This document shows positions 28,037 through 37,472 of a stretch of DNA of 37,472 nt, piece after piece. The notes beneath the pieces are model-generated. The model ran no database searches. It worked only from the letters and a program-made list of their open reading frames with translations, and was not told where the DNA came from. A program made the translations under genes and the position numbers. The first letter of the stretch is position 1. Each line of letters begins with the position of its first letter. This DNA comes from Bryobacterales bacterium (GTDB taxonomy: Bacteria; Acidobacteriota; Terriglobia; Bryobacterales; Bryobacteraceae), in NCBI GenBank assembly GCA_003167275.1, contig PMTT01000161.1:1-37472 (forward strand), written 5' to 3'.

Positions 28037-29011
28037 GTGAATCCTATGTCTCAGATGTTTACCGAAGAGCAAATGCACGCCGACTACCTCCAGTATGTGA
28101 ATTCTCGGCCGCGCCCCGTCCCGAGCAGGACCGTGTCGTCGATACACGGCTTCAAATCCGGCTTCGATGCCGAAGAACAGTTCGTCTACGGCGAGGACCG
28201 CCTCGATTTCTTCCTCCTGCAAAAGGAGTACTTCGACCGCTTCCAGCCAGCCTCTCCCGAAGAGCGTTTCCAGGTCGACAACCTCATCCGCAGCGAATGG
28301 AGCCTGCGCCGCCTCTTCCGCGCCGAGACCCATCTCTGGGAGTACCACTCCACGCTCTCCAACCGCTCCAACGGCGTTCCCCTGGGCGAAGGCTTCCATC
28401 GCGCCAGTGAGGTCTTCATGCGAATGCAGCGCCGCATCGGCGCCTCCGAGCGAGCTTACGAGAAGGCCTATGGCGAACTCGGCCGCCTCCAGGGCATGCG
28501 GACATCCGCCTCCAACCCGGCCCTCAACTTCGCCGGCCTCCAGCCGCAACTGAATCTGCAACCATGCGCTCCGCAGCCGCTCCCATTCGAGCCGCAAGCG
28601 AAACCCGCAGCGCCACAACCCGCGGCGCAACCACTCCAACCCGATCCGCTACCACCGCAGCCTCCACAACCCGAAGCGCAACCTGCACAAACCCATATCG
28701 CCGCTGCCCCATTGGAACCGCCGGCCACGGTCCCTGCCCGCGCTGTAGGGTATGCTTTAGCTTGCCCAGCCACAATCAAAATTCCCGCTGCCGCAGCCGC
28801 TTCCGCCTCCGCCTCTGGAGCCCATACCACCTCGGCAGCCCCGGTGAATCAGCCCGGAACCGCCGCCGCAAACCCGACCGTCCCGCCATATAGCACGCGC
28901 TTCAGCCCTCCGCGTCCTCCGCGCGACGCTGATCCGGTCGCGCCGGGTGTCACCGCAAGCCTTCCGTTGATTGGGAACCACAGTTCCCCAACTCCAAACG
29001 CCTTAGGGTAG
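28037..29011 (+). CDS. Hypothetical protein with Pro/Ala/Gln-rich C-terminal half
   Basis: Structured N-terminal half (YLQYVNSRPRPVPSRTVSSIHGFKSGFDAEEQFVYGEDRLDFFLLQKEYFDRF), then low-complexity PQ/PA tail. Confidence 0.6.
   Translation: MNPMSQMFTEEQMHADYLQYVNSRPRPVPSRTVSSIHGFKSGFDAEEQFVYGEDRLDFFLLQKEYFDRFQPASPEERFQVDNLIRSEWSLRRLFRAETHLWEYHSTLSNRSNGVPLGEGFHRASEVFMRMQRRIGASERAYEKAYGELGRLQGMRTSASNPALNFAGLQPQLNLQPCAPQPLPFEPQAKPAAPQPAAQPLQPDPLPPQPPQPEAQPAQTHIAAAPLEPPATVPARAVGYALACPATIKIPAAAAASASASGAHTTSAAPVNQPGTAAANPTVPPYSTRFSPPRPPRDADPVAPGVTASLPLIGNHSSPTPNALG
28745..28769 (+). repeat. Third copy of the 25-bp dispersed repeat gtagggtatgctttagcttgcccag, inside a CDS
   Basis: Identical to 18209-18233; translated in frame as VGYALACPA. 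Confidence 0.9.
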
Positions 29012-29084
29012 GATGCTGGACCAGGAGTCCGCCCCACCGGCAGTTCCACTGGCTATTGCGGCGGGATCGCGCCAGAATCTACGT

Positions 29085-30266
29085 ATGCGCTTCCACCAGC
29101 TTTTCCTAGCGTTACTTCCTGCACTCGCCCTAGCCCAAAGCCCCTCCGGCAAGATCGTGATCCAGACCAGCACGCTTCTCGACGGCAAGGGCGGCGTCTT
29201 GAAGAACCAGCAAATCGTCATCGAGGGCTCGCGCATTCAATCCGTGTCAGCAGGCAAAGAGAAGCCTACTTACGACCTCCGGGGCCTCACCGTGATGCCG
29301 GGGTGGATCGACACCCACGTCCACATGAACTGGCACATGGACGCCAATCACAAGTCGGTGAGCGGCGGGGATAAGCCTGAAGATGCCGCGCTCTACACCG
29401 CCGGAGACGCATGGCTCACGCTGGAAGGCGGCTTTACCACCGTGCAGAGCGTCGGGGCGGCGATCGATGGCGTGGTGCGCGATCGGATTAATCAGGGAGT
29501 CTTGCCCGGACCGCGCATTCTGACCTCCCTGCGCCAGATCAATGCCGGCAGCGGGAACCCGGAGGCGCTGCGGGCGCTCGTCCAGCGCACCAAATCCGAA
29601 GGCGCCGACGTGATCAAACTGTTCGCCACCACGGGACTCGGCGCGGGCGGGAACCAGAGCATGACGGATGAGCAGATTCAGGCTGTGTGCAGCGAAGCGA
29701 AGGCGGTTGGGCTGCGCGCGGTGGTGCACGCCATCGGCGATGCCGGCGCCAAGGCGGCGGTCCTGGCGGGTTGCACGTCGATCGAGCACGGCACTTTTCT
29801 GGAGGATTCCACGCTGGACCTGATGGCCGAGCGCGGCACTTACTTCGATCCGAACCTCCTGGTGCTGCACAACTACCTGGACAACCGCGCCAGCTACACG
29901 TTCAACGAACAGTCGCTCGCCACGTTGGAGAAGGGGATTGCACCGACCATCGACGTGCTGCGCCGCGCCCGTGCCCACAAGGTGAAGGTGGTCTTCGGCA
30001 CCGACGCGGTGGCCGGATCGCACGGACGCAACGCCGAGGAGTTCGTCTACCGCGTGAACGACGCGCACGACAAGCCAATGGACGCTCTGATCAGCGCCAC
30101 TTCGCTCTCGGCGGAGTCGCTGGGTCTGGGTAAGGAGTTTGGGACCGTGGCGCCGGGCTTCGAAGCGGACCTGGTGGCCACCCAAGGCAACCCCCTGGAA
30201 GACATCACGGCCGTGCGCCGGGTGGTCTTCGTGATGAAGGGCGGCAAAGTCTACCGGCGGCAGTAG
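29085..30266 (+). CDS. Exported amidohydrolase (imidazolonepropionase/prolidase-like)
   Basis: MRFHQLFLALLPALALAQ signal; LTVMPGWIDTHVHMNWH; VVHAIGDAGAKAAVLAGCTSIEHG; VVFGTDAVAGSHG. Confidence 0.88.
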   Translation: MRFHQLFLALLPALALAQSPSGKIVIQTSTLLDGKGGVLKNQQIVIEGSRIQSVSAGKEKPTYDLRGLTVMPGWIDTHVHMNWHMDANHKSVSGGDKPEDAALYTAGDAWLTLEGGFTTVQSVGAAIDGVVRDRINQGVLPGPRILTSLRQINAGSGNPEALRALVQRTKSEGADVIKLFATTGLGAGGNQSMTDEQIQAVCSEAKAVGLRAVVHAIGDAGAKAAVLAGCTSIEHGTFLEDSTLDLMAERGTYFDPNLLVLHNYLDNRASYTFNEQSLATLEKGIAPTIDVLRRARAHKVKVVFGTDAVAGSHGRNAEEFVYRVNDAHDKPMDALISATSLSAESLGLGKEFGTVAPGFEADLVATQGNPLEDITAVRRVVFVMKGGKVYRRQ

Positions 30267-30322
30267 CGTGCTGTGCGCGATCAAGTCAAGCAGACGCGGC
30301 GATTTACCTCTATGCTGAAAGG

Positions 30323-31063
30323 ATGGCGATAGGCGGACCGGTCCCAGAAGATAAGCCGGCGCACCGAAAGAGCCGGTTGGCGACGGGGCCGGAAACCAGC
30401 GAGTTTCTTCTGCACCTCAGCCACGATCTGCGGGCGTCGCTTCGCGCCATTCGCGTGAATGCTGAGATGCTCGTCAGAGAGTTGAAATCGGGCGAGACCG
30501 CCAACTGTGGACCACACCTGAACGTCATTGTGTCGGACACCGAAAGAATCGAGTCACTCGCGAACGGCCTGGCCAACTATGCCATCGCCTGTCAGATCGC
30601 CGAGGATTCTTTTGTGATCATTTCGGTGGAGACCTTGGTTCGCAAAGTGGTGGCCAGGCTGGCCCAGGAACTACGGGACAACAGCGCTGTGGTGACATAC
30701 GGGGCCTTGCCGCGGATTCGTTGCGAGCCGGACCGGATCGGACACCTTTTCGAAAATCTGATTCGCAACGCCCTGGTTCACCGCCATTCGGCGGCTCCAC
30801 GGATCCATATCGCCGCGGAGGGACAAGGCGACGGATGGCTGTTTAGCGTTCACGACAATGGCCCCGGTATCGAATCCGGATATCTGGAACGTGTTTTTGA
30901 GCCCTTCGAGCGTCTGCGCGGACAGCAAGCCGCGGGACCAGGTCTGGGCCTCGCGATTTGTTGGGAGATTGTGGCGCGGCACGGTGGCAGGATATGGGCC
31001 GAATCGGAGCCCGGACATGGCGCGACGTTCTTCTTCACGGTTCCTGGAGAGCCGCGGGCGTAA
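30323..31063 (+). CDS. Cytoplasmic sensor histidine kinase
   Basis: FLLHLSHDLRASLRAIRVNAEML; LIRNALVHR; FSVHDNGPGIESGYLERVFEPFERL; GPGLGLAICWEIVARHGGRIWAESEPGHGATFFFTVP. Confidence 0.85.
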   Translation: MAIGGPVPEDKPAHRKSRLATGPETSEFLLHLSHDLRASLRAIRVNAEMLVRELKSGETANCGPHLNVIVSDTERIESLANGLANYAIACQIAEDSFVIISVETLVRKVVARLAQELRDNSAVVTYGALPRIRCEPDRIGHLFENLIRNALVHRHSAAPRIHIAAEGQGDGWLFSVHDNGPGIESGYLERVFEPFERLRGQQAAGPGLGLAICWEIVARHGGRIWAESEPGHGATFFFTVPGEPRA

Positions 31064-31158
31064 CACTTTTCCCGGTGCTGTGTGCAATCCTCCGCTTCAT
31101 TTGACACGGCACAGGTTCGGCGCATACAATGTGAGTACGTGCAGGATTAAGGATTCCT

Positions 31159-31449
31159 ATGGCGCACATGATTCCCCAAGAACCGCGGACTAAGCGGATC
31201 AACCTCCGGGCAACGCCTTACCAGGAGAGATTGATTCGCGCCGGAGCCGTGCGGCGAGGCGAGAATCTGTCGGATTTCATTCTGGAAAGCGCCTGCACGA
31301 GAGCAGAGGAAGCAATCTCCGATCAAGTGCATTTCATCGCATCGGAGGCACAGTGGAAAGCCTTCACGAAGGCCCTCGATGCACCTCCGCGCGTCCTGCC
31401 TAAATTGAAGCGCCTTCTCTCGAAGCCCTCGCTTGCCGAAAGCCGGTGA
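31159..31449 (+). CDS. DUF1778/TacA-like antitoxin
   Basis: RTKRINLRATPYQERLIRAGAVRRGENLSDFILESACTRAEEAI. Confidence 0.82.
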   Translation: MAHMIPQEPRTKRINLRATPYQERLIRAGAVRRGENLSDFILESACTRAEEAISDQVHFIASEAQWKAFTKALDAPPRVLPKLKRLLSKPSLAESR

Positions 31450-31967
31450 TGGTTTTCGAGTTCGTCATCGAAAAGCTCGGGGCCGTCCACGATGCGAGGG
31501 AGTTCGACTGCGGCCTCGAGTCCATGACGACGTGGATCAAGCGCTACGCGCTCGCAAGCAAACAAAGCGACATCACGCAAACCTACGTACTCCATCGGCA
31601 ACAAGACAACCAAATCATCGGCTATTACGCCCTTTCAGCAGGAGATGTGAATCGGGAAGCGGCTCCCGAACGGATTGCGAAGGGAATGCCCAATTACCCC
31701 ATTGGCGTGATCGTGCTTACGCGGCTGGCAATCGATACCCGCTTTCATGGCCGGGGGCTTGCGGCAACGCTGCTACTGGATGCATTTACCCGCGTGGAGC
31801 GGGCCGCCAATATCGTAGGCGTCCGCGCCTTGTTCGTCCACGCTATCAATGATAGGGCGCGCGAGTTCTACTTGCACCAAGGCTTTACTCCATCACCGAT
31901 AGAGCCTCTGCACCTGATGCTTGCGATGAAGGATATACGAGCCACATTGAAGGCGCAGAAGACTTAA
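31446..31967 (+). CDS. GNAT-family toxin (TacT/AtaT-like)
   Basis: LGAVHDAREFDCGLESMTTWIKRYAL; RLAIDTRFHGRGLAATLLLDAF; overlaps the antitoxin stop (GTG 31446 or ATG 31449). Confidence 0.85.
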   Translation: MMVFEFVIEKLGAVHDAREFDCGLESMTTWIKRYALASKQSDITQTYVLHRQQDNQIIGYYALSAGDVNREAAPERIAKGMPNYPIGVIVLTRLAIDTRFHGRGLAATLLLDAFTRVERAANIVGVRALFVHAINDRAREFYLHQGFTPSPIEPLHLMLAMKDIRATLKAQKT

Positions 31968-32063
31968 ATGTCCCGCTCCGCAGCGGGCATGATCTTGAGT
32001 GGTCAGCTATCAGCCCTCTGAGGCGGATACCACAAGAGTCGAAGGCTGACTGCTGAGCCATCA

Positions 32064-32510
32064 TCATGCGCCCGCTAGTCCAGTCTCCACCAGCAGTTCC
32101 TTGAGCATGAAGCCGATCCTCAGGAACTCGTCAAAATCGGGTGGCTTGATGATGTAGCGGCCGATCCCGTACTGCTCGACCCGGGCCCGCTCTCGTGGCG
32201 ACCCGGAGGACGTTACAATCGCGACCGGCACTTGAGAAAATGCCCCGGTGGCGCGCATCGCCTGCAGTACTTCGACGCCATCGTTCTTCGGTAGGTTCAA
32301 GTCCAGCACGGCGAGATCGGGCGCGGAGGCGCCGGCATTCGTTTCCAGCCTGCTCAGGAAGGAAAGCGCTTCGGCTCCGTCCTCCAGCACGATCAGATCG
32401 CAATCGAGCTGCGCACTGGTGAGCGCTCGGCGCAACAGTTCCACGTCGGCTGCATTGTCTTCGATCAGCAGGATGCGCACTTTGCGGACGCCTGGTCGCT
32501 CATCAGTCAT
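32064..32510 (-). CDS. Single-domain response regulator
   Basis: VRILLIEDNAADVELLRRAL...PDLAVLDLNLPKNDGVEVLQAMRAT...VAIVTSSGSPRER. Confidence 0.88.
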   Translation of the reverse strand: MTDERPGVRKVRILLIEDNAADVELLRRALTSAQLDCDLIVLEDGAEALSFLSRLETNAGASAPDLAVLDLNLPKNDGVEVLQAMRATGAFSQVPVAIVTSSGSPRERARVEQYGIGRYIIKPPDFDEFLRIGFMLKELLVETGLAGA

Positions 32511-34803
32511 CGGTTTCCCCTTTGAAATGGGCTTGCTCGCCCGGCAGTGTGAAGAAGAAGGTGGCGCCGCGGCCCACCTCTGACTCGACCCAGATACGGC
32601 CGTGATATCGTTCGACTACGCGCTGGCAGATCGCCAGGCCGATTCCCGTCCCGGGAATCTTCTTGCCATGCAGGCGCTTGAAGATGCCGAATATTTTGGC
32701 GTGATATTGCGGATCGATTCCCATGCCATTGTCGGCCACGCGAAACCGAAACTGGCCGCCCTCCGCCTGGCAGGAGATACGGACTCGCGGTAGGCTATCG
32801 CCTCGATACTTGATCGCGTTGCCGATCAGGTTCTGAAAGAGCTGGACAAAATGGCCGCTGTAGCCCGAAATCACGGGCAGGTCGTCAGCGGCGATCTCCG
32901 CTCCGGTCTCCTCGGCCGAAACTTTGAGATTCTGCCGGACGCTGGCGAGCACGAGATTGAGATCGACTCTCTCAATGGGTTCGTCTGGCTCGCCTCCGAC
33001 TTCGCTGTATGCCAACAGGTCGGCAAGCAGGCTCCGCATCCGCATGGCCGCGTCCACGATCGTGCCAACGAACATTTTCATGTCGCCATCGGGCGGGGCG
33101 GGCATCGCCCGGACCAGAAGCTGGACGTAAGTGGTGATCATGCGTAACGGCTCCTGAAGGTCGTGGCTGGCGGCGAAGGCGAAGCCGGCGAGGTCTTCGT
33201 TGGAGCGCGCCAGGCGTTCGTTCGACTTTCGGAGGTCGGCATTGATGCGGACCACCTCGGCCTCCGCGTTCTTGAGAGCGGTCAGGTCGGCGACGTCGGC
33301 CACCCAACCACTGACTGCGCCGTTGGGGTCGTAGGTGGGGACGTACACGGCACGAATCCATCGTGGACCGATCGAAGCGAAGTTGACCTGCTCCTCGTAT
33401 TCCACCCGTTCACCGGCGAGGACCCGCTCGACGTGGGGCTTGATGGCGGCCAGCGCCTGGAGCCCGATGACATCCTCAATCGACCGGCCGGCGAAAGCTT
33501 GCGGGGTGGTCCCCAGCCACTCCGCGTAGCGGCGGCTGACCCAAATGTATTTCAGGTCCCGGCTGCAGTGCGTGACAGCGGGCGCCATGGTATCGGTGAC
33601 CAATTGCAGTTGCTCCCGCGCCGAGCGCAATTCCTGTTCCGCGAGCCGCCGTTCGGTAATATCGCGGAAGATGAGCACCACCCCAACCAGATTGCCGCGG
33701 TGGTCGCGGATGGGAGCGGCGCTGTCATCGATGGGAACCTCGGCGCCATCGCGGGCGACCAGCGCGGTGTGGTTCGCGAGACCGACGACCGTACCTTCGC
33801 GCAAGGCGCGCGTGACGGGGTTCTCCACCGGAAGGCGGGTCTGCTCGTTCACCAGGTGCAGGACCTCATCCACCGGGCGGCCCGCGATTTCACTCTCGGC
33901 ACAACGCATCAATTGGCAGGCCATCGGGTTCGCGAATACGACTTTTCCTACCGCATCGGTGGAGATCACCCCCTCGCCGATGCTGGCGAGAGTGGTTCTC
34001 AGCAAGTCGCGGGCGGACTGCGCCTCCGTGAGGGCGTTTTCGCGGGCCACCAGCGCCTGCCGGAGTTCCTGGTCGCGGAATTGAATCCCGGCCAGCATCG
34101 AGTTGAAGGCGTCCACCAGAACGCCCAATTCATCCCGCGACAGCTTTTGCGCGCGGATGCTATAGTCTCGCGTTTCGGAGACGGTCGCGGTGGTGCGCGC
34201 GAGCTCGGAAATCGGAGTGGCGATCAATTCCCGAAGATTCGACGAAAGCAGAAACGCCACGAAGCAGGAGGCCAGCAGAATCCCCAGGACGGTAGCGCCG
34301 TGGATCCTCATGCGCTCGTTGAGCTCGTCCAGATCGTACAGCAGCACGAATGTCCCAATCGGCCGGCGGGCCAGAACGATGGCTCGGGAGACGGTGATGT
34401 CGTGGGCGTTGAAGTGCACGCCGTCCGCATCTCCCGGCGGTGGGCAGTGGGCATCCACGTCCGGGCGCGAGTATTGGGCGAACGTCTGCCCGTCGGGTCG
34501 ATACACGCAAGCGGTGACGACGTGCGCCCGCGCCCGCAAGGCGGTGAGGGTTTGCAGGGCGGACTCCGGATCCTCGAACAGGAGGGCCGCCGTGGTGTTG
34601 TCCGTTGTAATCTGAGCGAGCGCGGTGAGGTCGCGTTCCAGGTGCTGGCGATAGAGGATCGAGTCGGAAGCCACCAGGGCGAGGCCTGAGGTGGCGAGCG
34701 AGGCGGCAGTGACCGACATGATGATCACCATCAGCTTGCGTTTGATGGGCATGTCCGCGAAGGCTCGCGGATGGGGCGGCTCTTGAGACGAGCTATTTTT
34801 CAA
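32503..34803 (-). CDS. Membrane sensor histidine kinase: periplasmic sensor (CHASE8-like), HAMP, PAS/PAC, HisKA, HATPase
   Basis: Two N-terminal TM segments around TDNTTAALLFEDPESALQTLTALRARAHVVTACVYRPDGQTFAQY; PAS LRTTLASIGEGVISTDAVGKVVFANP; FAASHDLQEPLRMITTYVQLL; GTGIGLAICQRVVERYHGRIWVESEVG. Confidence 0.85.
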   Translation of the reverse strand: MKNSSSQEPPHPRAFADMPIKRKLMVIIMSVTAASLATSGLALVASDSILYRQHLERDLTALAQITTDNTTAALLFEDPESALQTLTALRARAHVVTACVYRPDGQTFAQYSRPDVDAHCPPPGDADGVHFNAHDITVSRAIVLARRPIGTFVLLYDLDELNERMRIHGATVLGILLASCFVAFLLSSNLRELIATPISELARTTATVSETRDYSIRAQKLSRDELGVLVDAFNSMLAGIQFRDQELRQALVARENALTEAQSARDLLRTTLASIGEGVISTDAVGKVVFANPMACQLMRCAESEIAGRPVDEVLHLVNEQTRLPVENPVTRALREGTVVGLANHTALVARDGAEVPIDDSAAPIRDHRGNLVGVVLIFRDITERRLAEQELRSAREQLQLVTDTMAPAVTHCSRDLKYIWVSRRYAEWLGTTPQAFAGRSIEDVIGLQALAAIKPHVERVLAGERVEYEEQVNFASIGPRWIRAVYVPTYDPNGAVSGWVADVADLTALKNAEAEVVRINADLRKSNERLARSNEDLAGFAFAASHDLQEPLRMITTYVQLLVRAMPAPPDGDMKMFVGTIVDAAMRMRSLLADLLAYSEVGGEPDEPIERVDLNLVLASVRQNLKVSAEETGAEIAADDLPVISGYSGHFVQLFQNLIGNAIKYRGDSLPRVRISCQAEGGQFRFRVADNGMGIDPQYHAKIFGIFKRLHGKKIPGTGIGLAICQRVVERYHGRIWVESEVGRGATFFFTLPGEQAHFKGETDD

Positions 34804-35389
34804 CGGACCTCGCCACGCTCAGCAGTTTGGAGCTGATTCTAAGCCCGGCTTTAGCAGCCGCGGACTGGTTGATGTCGAACCGCACGCGGCGGTTTTCCAG
34901 CATGAACGCGATCATACCCCCTTCGCGCAGAAACCTGGCTCCCTCGCCCACGGTGAGCACGCCGGGCCCCATGCCCGCCAACACTTTCGGAAGGTCCTTT
35001 TCCGATCCGCCGGCAAAGACGATCTGGCACGAAGCCGGCGTCTGGCGAACGATTCTTTGAATCTCGATCTTGCGGCCGTTGACACTCTCTCCTTCCACCG
35101 TGCGGTCCAGGGCCCGGCCGAAAGGGTCGTCGCCCAGGACGCATATGGAGAACGGCCCGTCAGCGGCGGCGAAAGCGGCCGGCGGCCATTCAATGAACCT
35201 GGTGAAGTTCAACAGGAAGGCGGCTTTCACCTCATACTCAAGGGGCGGTTGAACATCGGCCGCGGATCCACCGATTGAGGTGAGTACCAGGAGCAGGCAC
35301 ACGGGGAGCGCAGGATTCGGCCGCTGATTAAGCCGGCCGAAAGACCATTTGGCATGCGCTGCTTCCATGCTTCCGCTTGTTCGGATCAT
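34793..35389 (-). CDS. YfiR family (DUF4154) periplasmic protein
   Basis: EYEVKAAFLLNFTRFIEWPPAAFAAADGPFSICVLGDDPFGRALD...VFAGGSEKDLPKVLAGMGPGVLTVGEGARFLREGGMIAFMLENRRVRFDINQSAAAKAGLRISSKLLSVAR. Confidence 0.9.
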   Translation of the reverse strand: MIRTSGSMEAAHAKWSFGRLNQRPNPALPVCLLLVLTSIGGSAADVQPPLEYEVKAAFLLNFTRFIEWPPAAFAAADGPFSICVLGDDPFGRALDRTVEGESVNGRKIEIQRIVRQTPASCQIVFAGGSEKDLPKVLAGMGPGVLTVGEGARFLREGGMIAFMLENRRVRFDINQSAAAKAGLRISSKLLSVARSVEK

Positions 35390-37398
35390 TTCATCCAGGT
35401 GATTTTCACGTAGCCGCTTCTCCGGATGCCGACCAGCGGGCCGGGATCGCCGGCGGCTTCCACATGCCAGGGCTGCATCAGGTTCCTTCCCACGAAAGAC
35501 AGCTCCAATTCCCGGCTCACCCGCCAGGCGAGCCGCGCATCGCCCGTGGAATACGCCGCCACCTGCTGTTCCGGCAAGGCGCTGACATATCGATAAACCA
35601 AGTCCAGTTGCAGCTTTTTCGACAGGTCGAAGGCTGATTGGATGGTGACCTGGTGCTGCGGGCTGGATCCTTCGATAATCGGCCCGGTGCCCACATCACC
35701 GCTGTTGGGGGCTTTTTCCAGGTTCATATGCAGGTAGGAGTATGACCCGCGCAGCCGCCAGAAGGTCGTGGGCCTCCACTCGGGCGCTATTTCCACTCCC
35801 TTAGTGTTCCCGAGGAGACCGTTGCGAAACTGGGCCGGCAGCAATAGATGGGTGGGAGCCGGCGTAGTCTCGAGGAACGTCGGCCCTGCAAACTCCTCGT
35901 CGAAAAGATCGTGATAGTGGTTGTAGTACGAGGCCACGTCGACGTACACCTTCGGTCCGATCAGCCGGCGATACCCCAGTTCATAGCCGTTGAGCTGTTC
36001 CGGGGCGAAATTCTTGTTGGCGTTGAATCGCGCGAAGTAGGGCACGCCGCCGGCCGTGGTAGTGATGTATCCCGTAAGGTTAAAGTCCTCTTCGGCGCGG
36101 GATGGGGTTCGCAGGGCGTGCGTATAGGAGGCCCAGAAGGTCTGTCCTTCCGAGGGCGTCCACAGCAGGCGCACGCTTGGCTCCAGGCCAAAACCAGTGA
36201 AATTGGTGTGCAGCAGCTTGGTGCCGAGCGTCAAGGACAGGCGGCGATCCACCAGGCCGATCTCGTCCTGAAAGAATCCGGTCAAGAGTTGGTCGGTGCG
36301 TTGGACGGGATCGAACGTGAGACCGGACACCACCTCCGGGGCATTGCCGGCGCTGAAGCGCGCTCCCAGGCCCCAGGTAAGCTGCTGGCGGGCGATCCAA
36401 CGGTGGCGCTGCAGGTAATCGATATCGAAGGTATCGCGGGTCTCGGCGAAATTCGCTTCATGGCGATTGGTCCGGTCGTAGTAGGCCTGGATTTGAATGT
36501 CGTTGCCGCCTCCGAGATCCCTGGTCCAGCGCGCCAGGAGGTTGCCACCGGAGAGGGCGGCATTGGCGTCTACGTTTTGGGAATACGGCGGAGTATAGCT
36601 GGTGGCCGTGACCCGCTCGCCGGCTGATTCGTCGTAGAGATCGCCCTGCACAGTGATGCTGTCGCGGGCATCCTTGTCCCAGTCGACGCGAAAGCCGGCC
36701 TGTGCGGCACGCCAATCGTCGAAGCTCTTGCCGTCCGGATGCTCCTCGGGACCTCTGGTGAAGCCCTTGCCATAGAATCGGTAGTTCAGATCTCGCCCGT
36801 TGCCTCCGCCGTAACGGAAGCTCCCAAACCCCTGCTCCTCGTTGCCGGTTCCGGCCGATGCCAGTGTTCCGTGCGTGTCCTTTGTATGCTTGGTGATGAT
36901 GCTGATTACGCCATTCACGGCGTTCGGTCCCCAGATGGTGCCGCCCGGCCCGCGGATCACCTCGATCCGGTCGATGTCGTCCATCACCGTGTCCTGGACC
37001 TCCCAATAGGTGCCGGCGAAAAAGGTGGTGTAGACGGTTCGCCCATCGATCAGCACCAGCACGGAGCGTGACAGGCGGCTTCCAAAACCGCGAATCCCGA
37101 TGGACCACTTGTTGCCATCGATGCGCGCCACCTCCACACCGGGCGCAAGTCGCAAGGCCTCCGGGATGCTGGTAGCGCCGGAACGGCGGATTTCGTCGCC
37201 TGTAATTACGTAGATCGCCGTAGGTGAGTGTGAAGCCTGCTCGGGAGTCTTGGACGGCGTAGTCACTTCGATTTTGGAGAGTTCTTCCAGGCTCAGAGAC
37301 TTGAGCGCGGAGGTGGTGTCGGGCTGCTGGGTATTGGACGCCGGGGCTTGGGCGCCCGCCACAGGCGTGAATAGAGCGAGCAGGAGCAACACGGCCAA
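35386..37398 (-). CDS. TonB-dependent outer-membrane receptor; true start may lie upstream of 37398
   Basis: LSLEELSKIEVTTPSKTPE; plug IYVITGDEIRRSGATSIPEALRLAPGVEVARIDGNKWSIGIRGFGSRLSRSVLVLIDGRTVYT; WGPNAVNGVISIITK. The track start at 37398 is a TTG. Confidence 0.88.
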   Translation of the reverse strand: MAVLLLLALFTPVAGAQAPASNTQQPDTTSALKSLSLEELSKIEVTTPSKTPEQASHSPTAIYVITGDEIRRSGATSIPEALRLAPGVEVARIDGNKWSIGIRGFGSRLSRSVLVLIDGRTVYTTFFAGTYWEVQDTVMDDIDRIEVIRGPGGTIWGPNAVNGVISIITKHTKDTHGTLASAGTGNEEQGFGSFRYGGGNGRDLNYRFYGKGFTRGPEEHPDGKSFDDWRAAQAGFRVDWDKDARDSITVQGDLYDESAGERVTATSYTPPYSQNVDANAALSGGNLLARWTRDLGGGNDIQIQAYYDRTNRHEANFAETRDTFDIDYLQRHRWIARQQLTWGLGARFSAGNAPEVVSGLTFDPVQRTDQLLTGFFQDEIGLVDRRLSLTLGTKLLHTNFTGFGLEPSVRLLWTPSEGQTFWASYTHALRTPSRAEEDFNLTGYITTTAGGVPYFARFNANKNFAPEQLNGYELGYRRLIGPKVYVDVASYYNHYHDLFDEEFAGPTFLETTPAPTHLLLPAQFRNGLLGNTKGVEIAPEWRPTTFWRLRGSYSYLHMNLEKAPNSGDVGTGPIIEGSSPQHQVTIQSAFDLSKKLQLDLVYRYVSALPEQQVAAYSTGDARLAWRVSRELELSFVGRNLMQPWHVEAAGDPGPLVGIRRSGYVKITWMK

Positions 37399-37437
37399 GT
37401 CCCTGACCGCGTGATGATTTGCGCTCGCCGGAAACCA

Positions 37438-37472
37438 CTCCCTTACGGTCGTGGCTCGGAACCGAGCCGCGC
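37438..37472. repeat. Second copy (window-truncated) of the ctcccttacggtcgtggctcgg repeat
   Basis: 37438-37459 is identical to 12501-12522, followed by aaccgagccgcgc. Confidence 0.8.

Noticed and set aside
31972-31987. Hairpin cccgct-ccgc-agcggg after the GNAT toxin as an intrinsic terminator
   Set aside because: Short 6-bp stem with no T-tract; it could equally be part of the degenerate inverted repeats at 32001-32059, so it was not called.
33163-34689. 508-aa plus-strand ORF opposite the membrane histidine kinase
   Set aside because: Shadow ORF; kinase domain motifs are on the minus strand.

Overview
High-GC window that looks like an Acidobacteria (Solibacter/Bryobacter-like) chromosome. 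The taxonomy is an inference from gene content and repeat style. Four things stand out. (1) A minus-strand three-gene porin-cytochrome locus (about 2.8-8.36 kb): a DmsE/MtrA-like decaheme cytochrome, an outer-membrane beta-barrel and an OmcA/MtrC-like decaheme cytochrome, a candidate extracellular electron transfer conduit. (2) A divergent fluoride-response locus (12.6-16.0 kb): two back-to-back fluoride (crcB-type) riboswitches, one in front of enolase and one in front of a CPA-type cation/proton antiporter plus universal stress protein. (3) Several families of short palindromic or inverted-repeat elements that sit inside or just before the 5' ends of coding regions. They often run in frame between the start codon and the signal-peptide hydrophobic core. 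(4) A tightly overlapping four-gene operon: TonB receptor, YfiR, a histidine kinase with a periplasmic sensor region (possibly CHASE8-like), and a response regulator. There are also four toxin-antitoxin-type modules, paired LRR proteins, a DUF1552/DUF1592 pair, glutamate decarboxylase, a class III aminotransferase and two further histidine kinases. No rRNA, tRNA, CRISPR array or transposase was recognised.
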